Source of the DNA: JBEKCB01 sp052139675
GTDB taxonomy: Bacteria; Planctomycetota; Brocadiia; CAIUPP01
Assembly (NCBI GenBank): GCA_052139675.1
Contig: JBKQWE010000033.1
Location: 22,451-86,450, forward strand
Reading direction: 5' to 3'
Length of the DNA stretch: 64,000 nucleotides
A model generated the notes under the pieces. The model was not told where the DNA came from. It made no database searches and was given only the letters and a program-made list of their open reading frames with translations. Made by a program: the position numbers and the translations under genes. Below, one piece after another: positions 33,691-42,020 of this stretch (its first letter is position 1; each line of letters opens with the position of its first letter).

Positions 33691-35502
33691 GTGAGAAATC
33701 CATTGAGCAAGAAGCAGGCCGCAAAACCGCGCAGCCGGGCGATTCTTTGGCCCGAGGAGCTTGCCCGCCCTCCTTCTGGCGGGGTCGCCCGCGCTCAAAG
33801 CGGAGCGAGGGAAAAATTGCGCGCCGCCGCGAAACCCGGACCGAAGCGCAAGCCCGCGCCGCCGGGCCGCGCGAAACCGCCGGCAAAAGCGCCCGTTCCG
33901 CCGCCGGCTGCGCCTGCGAAGAAACCCGCTGAAGCGCCCGTCGCCCACCGCCGCACGGCCGAGCAGCTCGCCAAGCAGCAGCGCGAGATTTCGGTCAGCG
34001 AATTCTTCACGAAGAACCGCCACCTGCTCGGGTTCGACAACCCGCGCAAGGCGCTCCTGACGGCGGTGAAGGAGGCGGTGGACAACTCGCTCGACGCCTG
34101 CGAAGAGGCCGGCATTCTGCCCGAAGTGAGCATCGCCGTCGCCCAGGCCGACGGCGTCGAGGACCGGTTCCGCGTGACGATCGAGGACAACGGCCCGGGC
34201 ATCATGCCTGCGCAGGTGCCGAGGATTTTCGCCAAGCTGCTCTACGGCTCGAAGTTCCACCGGATGCGCATGGCGCGCGGGCAGCAGGGCATCGGCATCA
34301 GCGCGGCGGGGATGTACGGCCAGTTGACGACCGGGAAGCCGACGCGGATCATCTCGCGCGCGGCGTCGCGCCGCAAGGCGTACCGCTGCGAGCTGCTGCT
34401 CGATACGAAGAAGAACGAGCCGACCGTGGTGAAAGAGGAAGAGGTGGACTGGGACCGCCCGCACGGCACGCGCGTGGAGATTGAGCTGGAGGCGCGTTAC
34501 ACCCGCGGGCGCCAGTCGGTCGAGGAGTACCTGCAGCAGGTGGCCATCGCCAACCCGCACGCGACGATCGTGTTCGAGCCGCCGGAGGGCGAGCCGCTGC
34601 GCCTCGCGCGCTCCTCCAACGTGCTCCCGCCGGAACCGCGCGAGATCAAGCCGCACCCGTACGGCATCGAGCTGGGGATGCTGATCGGCATGCTCCAGTC
34701 CACACGCTCGCCGCGCGCATCATCGTTCCTCCACGCCGATTTCTCGCGCGTGAGCAGCCCGGTGGCGGCGGACATCTGCCGGCGCGCGAACGTGAACCCG
34801 AACGCGCGGCCCGCGCGCGTCGGCCGCGACGAGGCCGAGCGGCTCTACACGGCGCTGCAGGCGACGAAGCTGATGAAGCCGCCGATGGACTGCGTGGTGC
34901 CGATCGGCGAGGAGCTGCTGCTCAAGGGCCTCAAGCGCGGCGTCGAGGCGGACTTCTATCACACCGTCACGCGGCCGCCGGCGGTCTATCGCGGCAACCC
35001 GTTCCAGGTCGAGGCCGGGCTGGCGTACGGCGGGCAGTTGCCGGCCGAGGAGCCGTGCCGGCTCATCCGGTTCGCCAACCGCGTGCCGCTGCTCTACCAG
35101 CAGTCCGCGTGCGCCGTCACCCGCGCCGCCGCGACCACCGCTTGGCGCAACTACGGCATCCAGCAATCGCAGGGGCAGCTTCCCGTCGGCCCGCTCGCCA
35201 TCGTGGTCCACATCGCCAGCGTCTGGGTGCCGTTCACCTCCGAGAGCAAGGAAGCCGTCGCGCACTACCCGGAGATCCTCAAGGAGATCAAGCTGGCGCT
35301 GCAGGAATGCGGGCGGAAGCTCGGGCTGTTCGTGCGCCACCGCCGGCGCGAGGCCGACGCGGAACGCAAGCGCCAGTACATCACCAAGTACATCCCGCAC
35401 ATCGGCATCGCGCTGCAGGAGATTTTAGGGCTGACCGAGAAGGAAGAATCGCAGGTGGTGAGCAAGCTCGAGGACATGCTGGAGAAAAGCCGGAAACTGT
35501 AA
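33691..35502 (+). CDS. top6B: DNA topoisomerase VI subunit B-like protein
   Basis: 603 residues, the ATPase subunit of type IIB topoisomerase. GHKL motifs are intact: KEAVDNSLDA with catalytic Glu128 and Asn132, then IEDNGPGIM, then GQQGIGISAAGMYG. The transducer domain has NRVPLLYQQSACAV and SESKEAVAHYPEI, where the Lys fits the switch lysine. The first 88 residues are a Lys/Pro/Ala-rich extension not present in archaeal proteins and resemble a histone-H1-type tail. GTG start. No gene for the Spo11-like A subunit follows; the next gene is a DNA methyltransferase. Topoisomerase VI is rare in bacteria. Confidence 0.9.
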   Translation: MRNPLSKKQAAKPRSRAILWPEELARPPSGGVARAQSGAREKLRAAAKPGPKRKPAPPGRAKPPAKAPVPPPAAPAKKPAEAPVAHRRTAEQLAKQQREISVSEFFTKNRHLLGFDNPRKALLTAVKEAVDNSLDACEEAGILPEVSIAVAQADGVEDRFRVTIEDNGPGIMPAQVPRIFAKLLYGSKFHRMRMARGQQGIGISAAGMYGQLTTGKPTRIISRAASRRKAYRCELLLDTKKNEPTVVKEEEVDWDRPHGTRVEIELEARYTRGRQSVEEYLQQVAIANPHATIVFEPPEGEPLRLARSSNVLPPEPREIKPHPYGIELGMLIGMLQSTRSPRASSFLHADFSRVSSPVAADICRRANVNPNARPARVGRDEAERLYTALQATKLMKPPMDCVVPIGEELLLKGLKRGVEADFYHTVTRPPAVYRGNPFQVEAGLAYGGQLPAEEPCRLIRFANRVPLLYQQSACAVTRAAATTAWRNYGIQQSQGQLPVGPLAIVVHIASVWVPFTSESKEAVAHYPEILKEIKLALQECGRKLGLFVRHRRREADAERKRQYITKYIPHIGIALQEILGLTEKEESQVVSKLEDMLEKSRKL

Positions 35503-35503
35503 C

Positions 35504-35635
35504 GGAAAGTCCAAAGTGCAAACTGAAAAGTGCAAAATGGAAAATCATTGCGCGCGGCGGCGCTTTCGTACGGGCGCAGCCCGATCCGTTCCACATTTTT
35601 CAGTTTGCACTTTGCACTTGGCACTTTGCATTTCC
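35504..35635. repeat. Inverted degenerate repeat (AAAGTGCAAA family)
   Basis: Left arm 35504-35545 consists of loose AAAGTGCAAA units; right arm 35594-35635 carries their complements (TTTGCACTTTGCAC). The loop is 48 nt and GC-rich. It starts 2 bases after the topoisomerase VI B stop. Confidence 0.8.
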
Positions 35636-35651
35636 GCCAGCGAGATCGCGC

Positions 35652-36497
35652 GTGAAAGATTCCAAAAACCTGGTCTACCTCGGCGACAACCTGCCGATCC
35701 TTCAGCGGTTGGCGGCGGGCTCAGTCCATCTCATCTACGTTGACCCGCCGTTCAACACCGGCGGCCGGCAGAGCCGCCTGCAACTGAAGACCGTGCGCTC
35801 GGAGGACGGCGACCGCGTCGGATTCGGCGGGCGCCGCTATCGGACCGTCCGGCTCGGGAGCCGCGCGTTCGCGGACCGGTTCGAGGACTACATCGCGTTC
35901 CTGCGGCCGAGGATGGTCGAGGCCCGCCGCGTCCTGGCGCCGGCCGGCTCGATCTACGTCCACCTGAATTACCGCGAGGCGCATTACGCCAAGGTGATGC
36001 TCGACGAGATCTTCGGCCGCGAGTGCTTCCTGAACGAGATCGTCTGGGCCTACGATTACGGGGCGCGGACGCGGATGCGCTGGCCGGCGAAGCACGACAA
36101 CATCCTCTTCTACGTGAAAGACCCGGAGCATTACACGTTCAACGCCGACGCGGTGGACCGCATCCCGTACATGGCGCCGGAGCTGGTCGGCGAGGAGAAG
36201 GCGCGGCGGGGCAAGCTGCCGACCGACACCTGGTGGCACACGATCGTCAGCCCGACGGGCAAGGAGAAGACCGGCTACCCGACGCAGAAGCCGCTCGGCA
36301 TCCTGCGCCGGATGATCCTCGCCTCATCGAACCCGGGCGACCTGGTGCTGGACTTCTTCGCCGGCAGCGGCACCACCGGCGTCGCCGCGCACGAGTCGGG
36401 CCGCCGGTTCATCCTGGTGGACGACAACCCGCAGGCGTTCGAGGTCATGCGAAAACGCCTGAAGGGAATGAACGTCCGGTTCGTCAGCGCGCGCTGA
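35652..36497 (+). CDS. Beta-class DNA methyltransferase
   Basis: 281 residues. The catalytic motif comes first (IYVDPPFNTGG, motif IV) and the SAM-binding motif near the end (DLVLDFFAGSGTTGVAAHES, motif I), the beta-class order of N4-cytosine or N6-adenine methyltransferases such as MboIIA- or CcrM-like enzymes. HDNILFYVKDPEHYTFN and YPTQKPLGILRRMI are also typical. The GTG at 35652 is the first start after the repeat. No endonuclease gene is adjacent, so it is orphan in the window. It may serve epigenetic marking rather than restriction. Confidence 0.88.
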   Translation: MKDSKNLVYLGDNLPILQRLAAGSVHLIYVDPPFNTGGRQSRLQLKTVRSEDGDRVGFGGRRYRTVRLGSRAFADRFEDYIAFLRPRMVEARRVLAPAGSIYVHLNYREAHYAKVMLDEIFGRECFLNEIVWAYDYGARTRMRWPAKHDNILFYVKDPEHYTFNADAVDRIPYMAPELVGEEKARRGKLPTDTWWHTIVSPTGKEKTGYPTQKPLGILRRMILASSNPGDLVLDFFAGSGTTGVAAHESGRRFILVDDNPQAFEVMRKRLKGMNVRFVSAR

Positions 36498-36612
36498 ATC
36501 GGCTTGTCCGCCGGGATACACCCGCCCATTGCCACTTTCGCAGCCTGTGAAGGTGGAGGAATCAGGGTTAATTTCCCCGGCCCCCTCGCGTCAATAGTCC
36601 TGTATGGTATCC

Positions 36613-36638
36613 CCGGAATACCCGGAATCCGGAATCCG
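36613..36638. repeat. Short CCGGAAT tandem repeat
   Basis: Three or four degenerate CCGGAAT units just after the SUMF1 stop, in the convergent gap 36498-36646. Only one arm is obvious. Confidence 0.45.
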
Positions 36639-36646
36639 TAAAGCGA

Positions 36647-37555
36647 TCACGGTCTCGGCGCGCAGACGACCCGGAAACCGAAGACGTAGTCGTGCCGGAA
36701 CGACGGACCGTAGCCGAAGCGATTGGCGGAGCGGCAGCGCCTCGGAAGGTCGAGCCAGGAACCGCCGCGCAGCACGCGCATCTCACCTTTCTCCGGCCCC
36801 GGTGGGTCGTCGGTCGGGCTGTTCTTGTAATACCCTTCGTCATACCAATCCTGGCACCATTCCCACACGTTCCCGTGCATGTCGTAAAGCCCAAAGCCGT
36901 TCGCCGCAAAGCTTCCGACCGCCACAGTCTTCCCTCGGCATTCTCCCTTGCGCCCGTTTCCGTAGGCGGAGGTCCCATCGTAGTTCGCCTGGTCGGTCGA
37001 GATCGTTTCACCGGTATTGAAGGGCGTCGTCGTCCCCGCTCGGCACGCATATTCCCACTCCGCCTCAGTCGGCAACCGGATCGTCTGCCCCGTCTTCGCC
37101 GACAGTTTCTTGCAGAATTCCATCGCGTCGTCCCAGGAGACCTGCTCCACGGGATTCCTTTCTCCCTGGAAATTCGACGGATTCTCTCCCATCACGGCTT
37201 CGTATTGCGCCTGCGTCACCACATAGACGCCCATGTAAAACGGCTTCGTGATCTTCACCCGGTGCTGCGGTTGCTCATTCTGGAACCATTCCGCCTTTGC
37301 TTCCTCACCGGCGCTCTTTCGTGCGACCTGCTCCGGCGGTTCATCGCCGCCCATCTTGAACTCTCCAGCCGGAATAAGAACCAGCTTCATGCTCACGCCA
37401 ACACTCAACCCAAGGGGTTGTATAGTGCCGCAGTAAAGAGTTAATTCCTTCGGCGGCTTCACCGTTGGGCGGTTCTCCTCGGCCCGTGCAACTGCCATCA
37501 TGCCCAGGCTCGCCGCCGCAAACGCCATCAGAGTCCCCAGGAATCGCTTCTTCAT
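36647..37555 (-). CDS. Secreted SUMF1/FGE-sulfatase-domain protein
   Basis: 302 residues with a signal peptide (LMAFAAASLGMMAVARA). The formylglycine-generating-enzyme fold is clear: MKLVLIPAGEFKMGG, NPVEQVSWDDAMEFCKKLSA, RLPTEAEWEYACRAGT, NGFGLYDMHGNVWEWCQDWY and RVLRGGSWLD ... FGFRVV. The catalytic cysteine pair of true FGE near GGSYMC is absent (GGSWLDLPRRC), so it is unlikely to modify sulfatases. Domains of this type without the pair often bind ligands or peptidoglycan or modify other substrates. It converges with the methyltransferase gene. Codon use is less GC-biased than its neighbours. Confidence 0.85.
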   Translation of the reverse strand: MKKRFLGTLMAFAAASLGMMAVARAEENRPTVKPPKELTLYCGTIQPLGLSVGVSMKLVLIPAGEFKMGGDEPPEQVARKSAGEEAKAEWFQNEQPQHRVKITKPFYMGVYVVTQAQYEAVMGENPSNFQGERNPVEQVSWDDAMEFCKKLSAKTGQTIRLPTEAEWEYACRAGTTTPFNTGETISTDQANYDGTSAYGNGRKGECRGKTVAVGSFAANGFGLYDMHGNVWEWCQDWYDEGYYKNSPTDDPPGPEKGEMRVLRGGSWLDLPRRCRSANRFGYGPSFRHDYVFGFRVVCAPRP

Positions 37556-37705
37556 GGCTCTCGTCTTTTCTCCAAGCCGGAATTTCCCAGAGGGCCGCCG
37601 TCCACATATCGCGCGCAGTACGCTGCGCGCTCATGGCGTTCAGCCGTCAAATCCCGCATTCTGACCGCCACCCGCAACACTCCCTGGCGATCTTGAGAAG
37701 GCGCT

Positions 37706-39418
37706 CTACCAGACCCTGGCCGATTCGGCGGGCTCGGAGTCCTCCCGAATGTCCTTTTCTTCCTCGAGGTAAATCCGGATCGTGTTGCCGTCCTTGCCGC
37801 GCTTGACGGTGAGTCGCCGGTCGCCTACCTGGTAGCGGATCTCGTCCGGCTTGCCGAGGAACGGGGCGACGGCTTTGCGGACCTCATCGCCGCGGAAGTC
37901 TTTCACGATCAGCCAGCTTCCCGATCCGTCGGCGACTGGGCCGCTCTTGCCGGACATCTCGGCGGGCGCGAGGGAATCGAGCGTCACACACAGGCCGCCT
38001 TTGCGGACGAAGGCGCGGACCGCGTCCATCGTCTGCGGGCTGATCTGCACGCCGGTGAGGAAGACCAGTTTTAGCCCCGCGAGTTCCTTCGCGCCGGCGA
38101 GGTGGTCGTACATCACCGCGCCGCGGAGCGGGCAGAAGAAGTCGTGCGGGAGCCCGGCGTAGCTGCGATTGTGGAACGACAGGCCGCCTTCGCGCGTCTG
38201 GCCGTGAGTCAGCAGGCTCCAGATCTGGAACCAGGCGGCCGTCGCGGGCGTGCTCTTCAGGTTCGCCGCGCCGTAGAGCGCGTCGGGCAGCCACGAGTCG
38301 GCCTGGCCCCAGCAGGAGTCGTCGAACCGGACGATGGCCACCTCCGGGCGGATGTCGCGGAAGTCATACGGCCGCGGATGGGCCGGCACGTATTCCTTCA
38401 CGAACCACTCGTAGACCTTGCCGTAGGCGGTGGTCTCGTACCGGACGACGCCGTTCTCCTCTTTCCGCTCGATGAGCCCGCGGATGTTCTCGACGAAGAT
38501 GCGCCGGGCCCCGATCCAGTAGGCGTAGAGGAGCGAGCAGCGCAGTTCCTCCGGCGGATGGCCCGGGAAGCCGGAGAGCCCCCAAAGGTCCGGCGTGACG
38601 CAGAACTCGCGCCCGTACTCGCGCGCCGCGCCCATCGCGATGGCGGCGAAGACCGGATCAATGCCTTCCTTCAGGAACTTGGTAGCCGGGTCGAAGCCGG
38701 CCCGCGCGAAGGTGTGGAACATGACGGGGAAGACGTGCTCGCTCATGGGCGTGACGCCCGCGCGGCGGTAGTTTTCCGCGACGGCCCCGGCGCTGGAGCA
38801 GACGGCGTTATAGGCCTGTTCCAGCGTCATCCCGTCGGTGGCCGCGAAGTACGGATGCACCCGGCCGGTGGAGCGGTCGTCCGACCCGCCGTTGGTGTTG
38901 CTGCCGCGGCGCATCTGGCCGTGCTCGGCCTCGTCGTAGAGCACGCCGCGGAACTCCGGATGCTGCACGGCGATCTCCAGCGTCCGCCCGGCGATGTCCC
39001 AGCGGTGCGTCCCGTCCGGGTGGGCGAGGACGTCCTTGCCGTCCTTGTCCAGGATGTCGCCTTCCTTGGTGTAATTGGTGACCTCCTGGTTGGCGAAGAA
39101 GGTCAGGTGGGCCTGGCGGCACGCCGCGCAGAAATCGCCAAGGCCCTGCTCGGAGGCTTCCCATCGGCGGCCGCGGCCGGCGTCATTCCGCTCAGGTCCG
39201 AACTGGCAGACGATGAAGTCCGCGCCGAGGTCGCGGACGGCTTTCAGATAAACCGCGAGGGACTCGGCGTCGCGCGGCGCGCCGCCTTCGAGGCCGAACT
39301 CGCAAGTGGATTTGGACATCGCGTTTGTCTCCTGCGCGCCCTCCGCGCCAATTGAGGCGGCCCCGCCTGAGATCAAGGCCGCCAGGGCAAGCGTTCCCAG
39401 GACGGAGGGCCCCATCAT
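37706..39418 (-). CDS. Secreted TIM-barrel protein, glycosidase-like
   Basis: About 570 residues. I start at the ATG pair 39418/39415, which begins a signal peptide (PSVLGTLALAALISGGAASI); the longer frame to 39532 only translates a hexamer repeat into Asp/Glu. The core from 60 to 400 has barrel-like strands (FIVCQFGPERNDAGRG, FRGVLYDEAEHGQMRRG, GFPGHPPEELRCSLLYAYWI). The C-terminal third has a Rossmann-like region (LVFLTGVQISPQTMDAVRAF) as in the trimerisation domain of GH42-type enzymes. The substrate is unknown. A stem of 8 bp (37611-37630) lies downstream in the gap. Confidence 0.6.
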   Translation of the reverse strand: MMGPSVLGTLALAALISGGAASIGAEGAQETNAMSKSTCEFGLEGGAPRDAESLAVYLKAVRDLGADFIVCQFGPERNDAGRGRRWEASEQGLGDFCAACRQAHLTFFANQEVTNYTKEGDILDKDGKDVLAHPDGTHRWDIAGRTLEIAVQHPEFRGVLYDEAEHGQMRRGSNTNGGSDDRSTGRVHPYFAATDGMTLEQAYNAVCSSAGAVAENYRRAGVTPMSEHVFPVMFHTFARAGFDPATKFLKEGIDPVFAAIAMGAAREYGREFCVTPDLWGLSGFPGHPPEELRCSLLYAYWIGARRIFVENIRGLIERKEENGVVRYETTAYGKVYEWFVKEYVPAHPRPYDFRDIRPEVAIVRFDDSCWGQADSWLPDALYGAANLKSTPATAAWFQIWSLLTHGQTREGGLSFHNRSYAGLPHDFFCPLRGAVMYDHLAGAKELAGLKLVFLTGVQISPQTMDAVRAFVRKGGLCVTLDSLAPAEMSGKSGPVADGSGSWLIVKDFRGDEVRKAVAPFLGKPDEIRYQVGDRRLTVKRGKDGNTIRIYLEEEKDIREDSEPAESARVW

Positions 39419-39446
39419 TCCAACTGGTTTCACTTCGCGCCTCCAA

Positions 39447-39519
39447 TCGTCCTCGTCCTCGATCTCGTCCTCGTCCTCGAACTTCCGTTCAGAACGGCCG
39501 AGGACGAGGACGAGTACGA
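39447..39519. repeat. Inverted CGTCCT hexamer repeat
   Basis: Left arm 39447-39479 is a run of CGTCCT units; right arm 39499-39519 carries AGGACG units; a 19-nt loop separates them. It lies in the divergent gap 39419-39748 between the secreted barrel gene and the SpoIIE phosphatase gene. Nothing else in that gap is recognisable. Confidence 0.8.
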
Positions 39520-39748
39520 TACTGCCGCCCATACGAATGACGCGCCGCGCTCCAGTCGTCCGATGCTCGTCATGAGTGGAAACTACCCCTCCGCAGGCGG
39601 ACTGTCAAGGTGGAAAAGCGGTTCGGGCGGCCGGACTGGAATCCGGCTTGCGGAATCGAGCGCAAAGGGTAAAATGAACGGCAGGACGTCTCAGCACCGC
39701 AGGGGCATGCATTCATGCATTAGGTTGCAGATCGGACGCGCAACGGCC

Positions 39749-41185
39749 ATGAAAGTGAACGTGCTGCAGAAGTTCACGCTGCTGAGCGCCGGGGCCAGCG
39801 CCGTGCTGGCGGTCGGGATGGCGCTGATCGTCTCCTTTATCCTCTCCCGAAACCTCCTCTCGCGGGAGGCGCAGGTCACGACCGACGCCTTGCGCGTCGT
39901 CACGAACGTTGACCTTCCGCAGAAAGAGTTCGACCGCGCCGTCCGCGAGCAGGATGAGCAGACGTTCCGCTACATCTGGGGGCACCTCCAACAGATCCCC
40001 GAAGTGTTCCGGGTGAAGTTCTACGACACCACCGGAACGATCGTCTGGTCCGATGAGCCTCGACTGGTCGGCAGGAGCTACCCGGATGATGAGGAACTTC
40101 ACGAGGCCCTGAACGGCAAAGTGACCGTCGAGATGGGCGCGCAGAAGACGGAACACGAGTTCGAGAAGGGAATCGCGCCGGAAGGAGAAATGCTCGAACT
40201 CTACGTGCCTCTTCTCACCGAAGACCGGCATTCGGTTTACGGGGTGGCCGAGATTTACAGCCGGCCGATCGCATACCTGGAAAGGCGGCGATACGGGCTG
40301 ACCGCTGTTTGGGCCGGCACGCTTGGCGGCGGGCTGGTGCTCTTCTTTTCCCTGTTCGGCCTGTTCCGCAGCGCGCTCCGCGAGCAGAACCGCCTTCACG
40401 CGGTCGAGCAGCGCTATGCCGCGGTGGAGGCCGAGATGAAGGTGGCCGGCGCCATCCAGGCGCGCCTGCTGCCGCAGACCCTGCCGGAGGCGCCCGGCTA
40501 TGCGCTGGCGGTTTTTTACCAGTCCCACCGCGAGATCGGCGGAGATTACTATGACGCCTACCTTCTGGCCGACGGCGCCCTGTGCATGACCGTCGCCGAC
40601 AACATGGGCGAAGGGATTCCCGGCGCGCTGCTGATGGCGGATACGCGCATGGCGCTGGCCGCGCGGGCGGGCGCCATGACGAAGGCCAGCGACGTGGTGC
40701 GGAACGCCAACCGCGCGCTGGTCGCGACCGCGCCGCCGGAGACGTTCGCGACGGCGATCTTCGTCAAACTGGAACCCGGCACGCGCCGGCTGACTTACTG
40801 CAACGCCGGACACCCGCCGGGAATGGTGGCGCGCGGCTCGCGCATCATCCTGCTCAATAAGGGCGGCATGCCGCTGGCCGTGGAACAGGACGAGGAGTAC
40901 GAAGAGGACGAGGTTCTCCTGGAACCGGGCGACGCGCTGCTCCTGTACACGGACGGGCTGATCGAGGCGGCGAACCCGAAGGAGGAACTCTTCGGCGGAG
41001 AGCGCCTCGCGCGCGTCCTGGGCTACGCGGCCGCGACGCGCGATCCGGAGGCCATCCTCCGGCAAGTCCGCGACGCCGTGGACGCCTTCCGCGCCGGCGT
41101 GGAGCAGCGCGACGACGTCGCGATGCTCTGCATGGTGGTCAAGACGTCGGAGCAGGCGGAATCCGGCGGGCGAACTTCTGCCTGA
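39749..41185 (+). CDS. Membrane-anchored SpoIIE/PP2C-type phosphatase
   Basis: 478 residues from ATG 39749; an ATG at 39707 is an alternative. One TM helix at the N-terminus (residues 10-33), an extracytoplasmic sensor domain of about 140 residues, a second TM helix (AVWAGTLGGGLVLFFSLFGL), a short coiled linker, then the phosphatase domain with REIGGDYYDAYL, DNMGEGIPGALLMADTRM, YCNAGHPPGM, LLYTDGLIEA and QRDDVAMLCM. These metal-dependent enzymes dephosphorylate anti-sigma-antagonist proteins. No partner STAS or HPK gene is near. Confidence 0.87.
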   Translation: MKVNVLQKFTLLSAGASAVLAVGMALIVSFILSRNLLSREAQVTTDALRVVTNVDLPQKEFDRAVREQDEQTFRYIWGHLQQIPEVFRVKFYDTTGTIVWSDEPRLVGRSYPDDEELHEALNGKVTVEMGAQKTEHEFEKGIAPEGEMLELYVPLLTEDRHSVYGVAEIYSRPIAYLERRRYGLTAVWAGTLGGGLVLFFSLFGLFRSALREQNRLHAVEQRYAAVEAEMKVAGAIQARLLPQTLPEAPGYALAVFYQSHREIGGDYYDAYLLADGALCMTVADNMGEGIPGALLMADTRMALAARAGAMTKASDVVRNANRALVATAPPETFATAIFVKLEPGTRRLTYCNAGHPPGMVARGSRIILLNKGGMPLAVEQDEEYEEDEVLLEPGDALLLYTDGLIEAANPKEELFGGERLARVLGYAAATRDPEAILRQVRDAVDAFRAGVEQRDDVAMLCMVVKTSEQAESGGRTSA

Positions 41186-41244
41186 AGACCGGCGAGAGCG
41201 CTGGCCGCTCGCCTGATTCGCTCAGCGGCCGGCGGCCATCTCGG

Positions 41245-41328
41245 CTACGGATTGTCCGAGCCCGGGGCCAGCAGGACGATGAATGCGCACCGCGCGACGT
41301 AGAGCGCGGCTTGCAGAATGAAAAGCAT
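41245..41328 (-). CDS. Candidate 27-residue hydrophobic small protein
   Basis: A very short frame starting MLFILQAALYVARCAF and ending APGSDNP. AGGAGG (41342-41337) lies 8 bases before the ATG, an ideal ribosome site, and the residues form one TM-length helix. It could be a small membrane protein or a type I toxin-like peptide. Short length and lack of comparison keep confidence low. Confidence 0.35.
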   Translation of the reverse strand: MLFILQAALYVARCAFIVLLAPGSDNP

Positions 41329-41883
41329 CCGCCGATCCTCCTGCTGAACTCCGCCGCTTAGTACAGCATTTCGCAAGCTCGGCGCTGCGCCTGCTCGCGC
41401 CTGCGACTGTCGCGTCTTTCCGCTGTGACCCCTTGGAGGGCCTTTCGCAGCCCTCCAAACCCCCGCGCGGAAAAAGCGGACCGCTCATCCCTGCCGGCGG
41501 GCTCTAGCGCCAATTCGGATGCCGCCAGGTCATTTATTCCGAAGGCGCACACTGTAGAACCCACTCGAGACAAGGACGAGCGGCCACAATAGCCGACCGA
41601 TTCACGTCATATTCGATGGATCAGGAAAGCAACTCGCGTGCCGTTGAGCCGGCGCCGGCGGCTTGGAAACAGCGCGGCCGGCAGGCTTGCCATAAGACGC
41701 AGTGCAACGGTAAGTTGCGGTCGGAGGTTTTACTGAGGCGGGATTCGCGGCGCCTCGGAAGGCTGCGCGCGCGGCGGCGCAGATGTCCCAGTGCGATACG
41801 GTCGTTGCAGATTGGATTGAAGCGGGTTTCGCTAACGGGAGAATGACAGGCGCGCGACTGACGCGGCGCTGGCGCGGCCGGCA

Positions 41884-41985
41884 ATCGTCCTCGTCCTCGT
41901 CGTCGTCCTCGGCCTCGGCCGTTCTGTACGAGAATTCGAGGACGAGGACGACGACGAGGACGAGGACGAAGAGCAGGAGGACGAT
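41884..41985. repeat. Inverted CGTCCT hexamer repeat
   Basis: Arms 41885-41911 and 41943-41969 are perfectly complementary over 27 nt; extra repeat units extend the right arm to 41985. The 31-nt loop contains GAATTC. Same family as 39447-39519 and the scpA tail. Confidence 0.85.
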
Positions 41986-42020
41986 TATGCTGCGGTCATC
42001 GGACGCCAACGCCGGCTGAT

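Larger units (their letters stand above)
41186..42020. other. Long convergent gap: hairpins, repeat and a possible small ORF
   Basis: 835 bases between the SpoIIE phosphatase stop and a URO-D-family stop. Contents seen: a GC hairpin just after the stop (41189-41211 region), a candidate 27-codon hydrophobic ORF, a perfect 9-bp stem (41433-41441 with 41450-41458) and the hexamer inverted repeat at 41884-41985. The acidic reading frames across the repeat are artefacts. No larger gene is supported. Confidence 0.5.

Noticed and set aside
41884..41985. CRISPR array
   Set aside because: Units are contiguous 6-mers without unique spacers and the halves are inverted.
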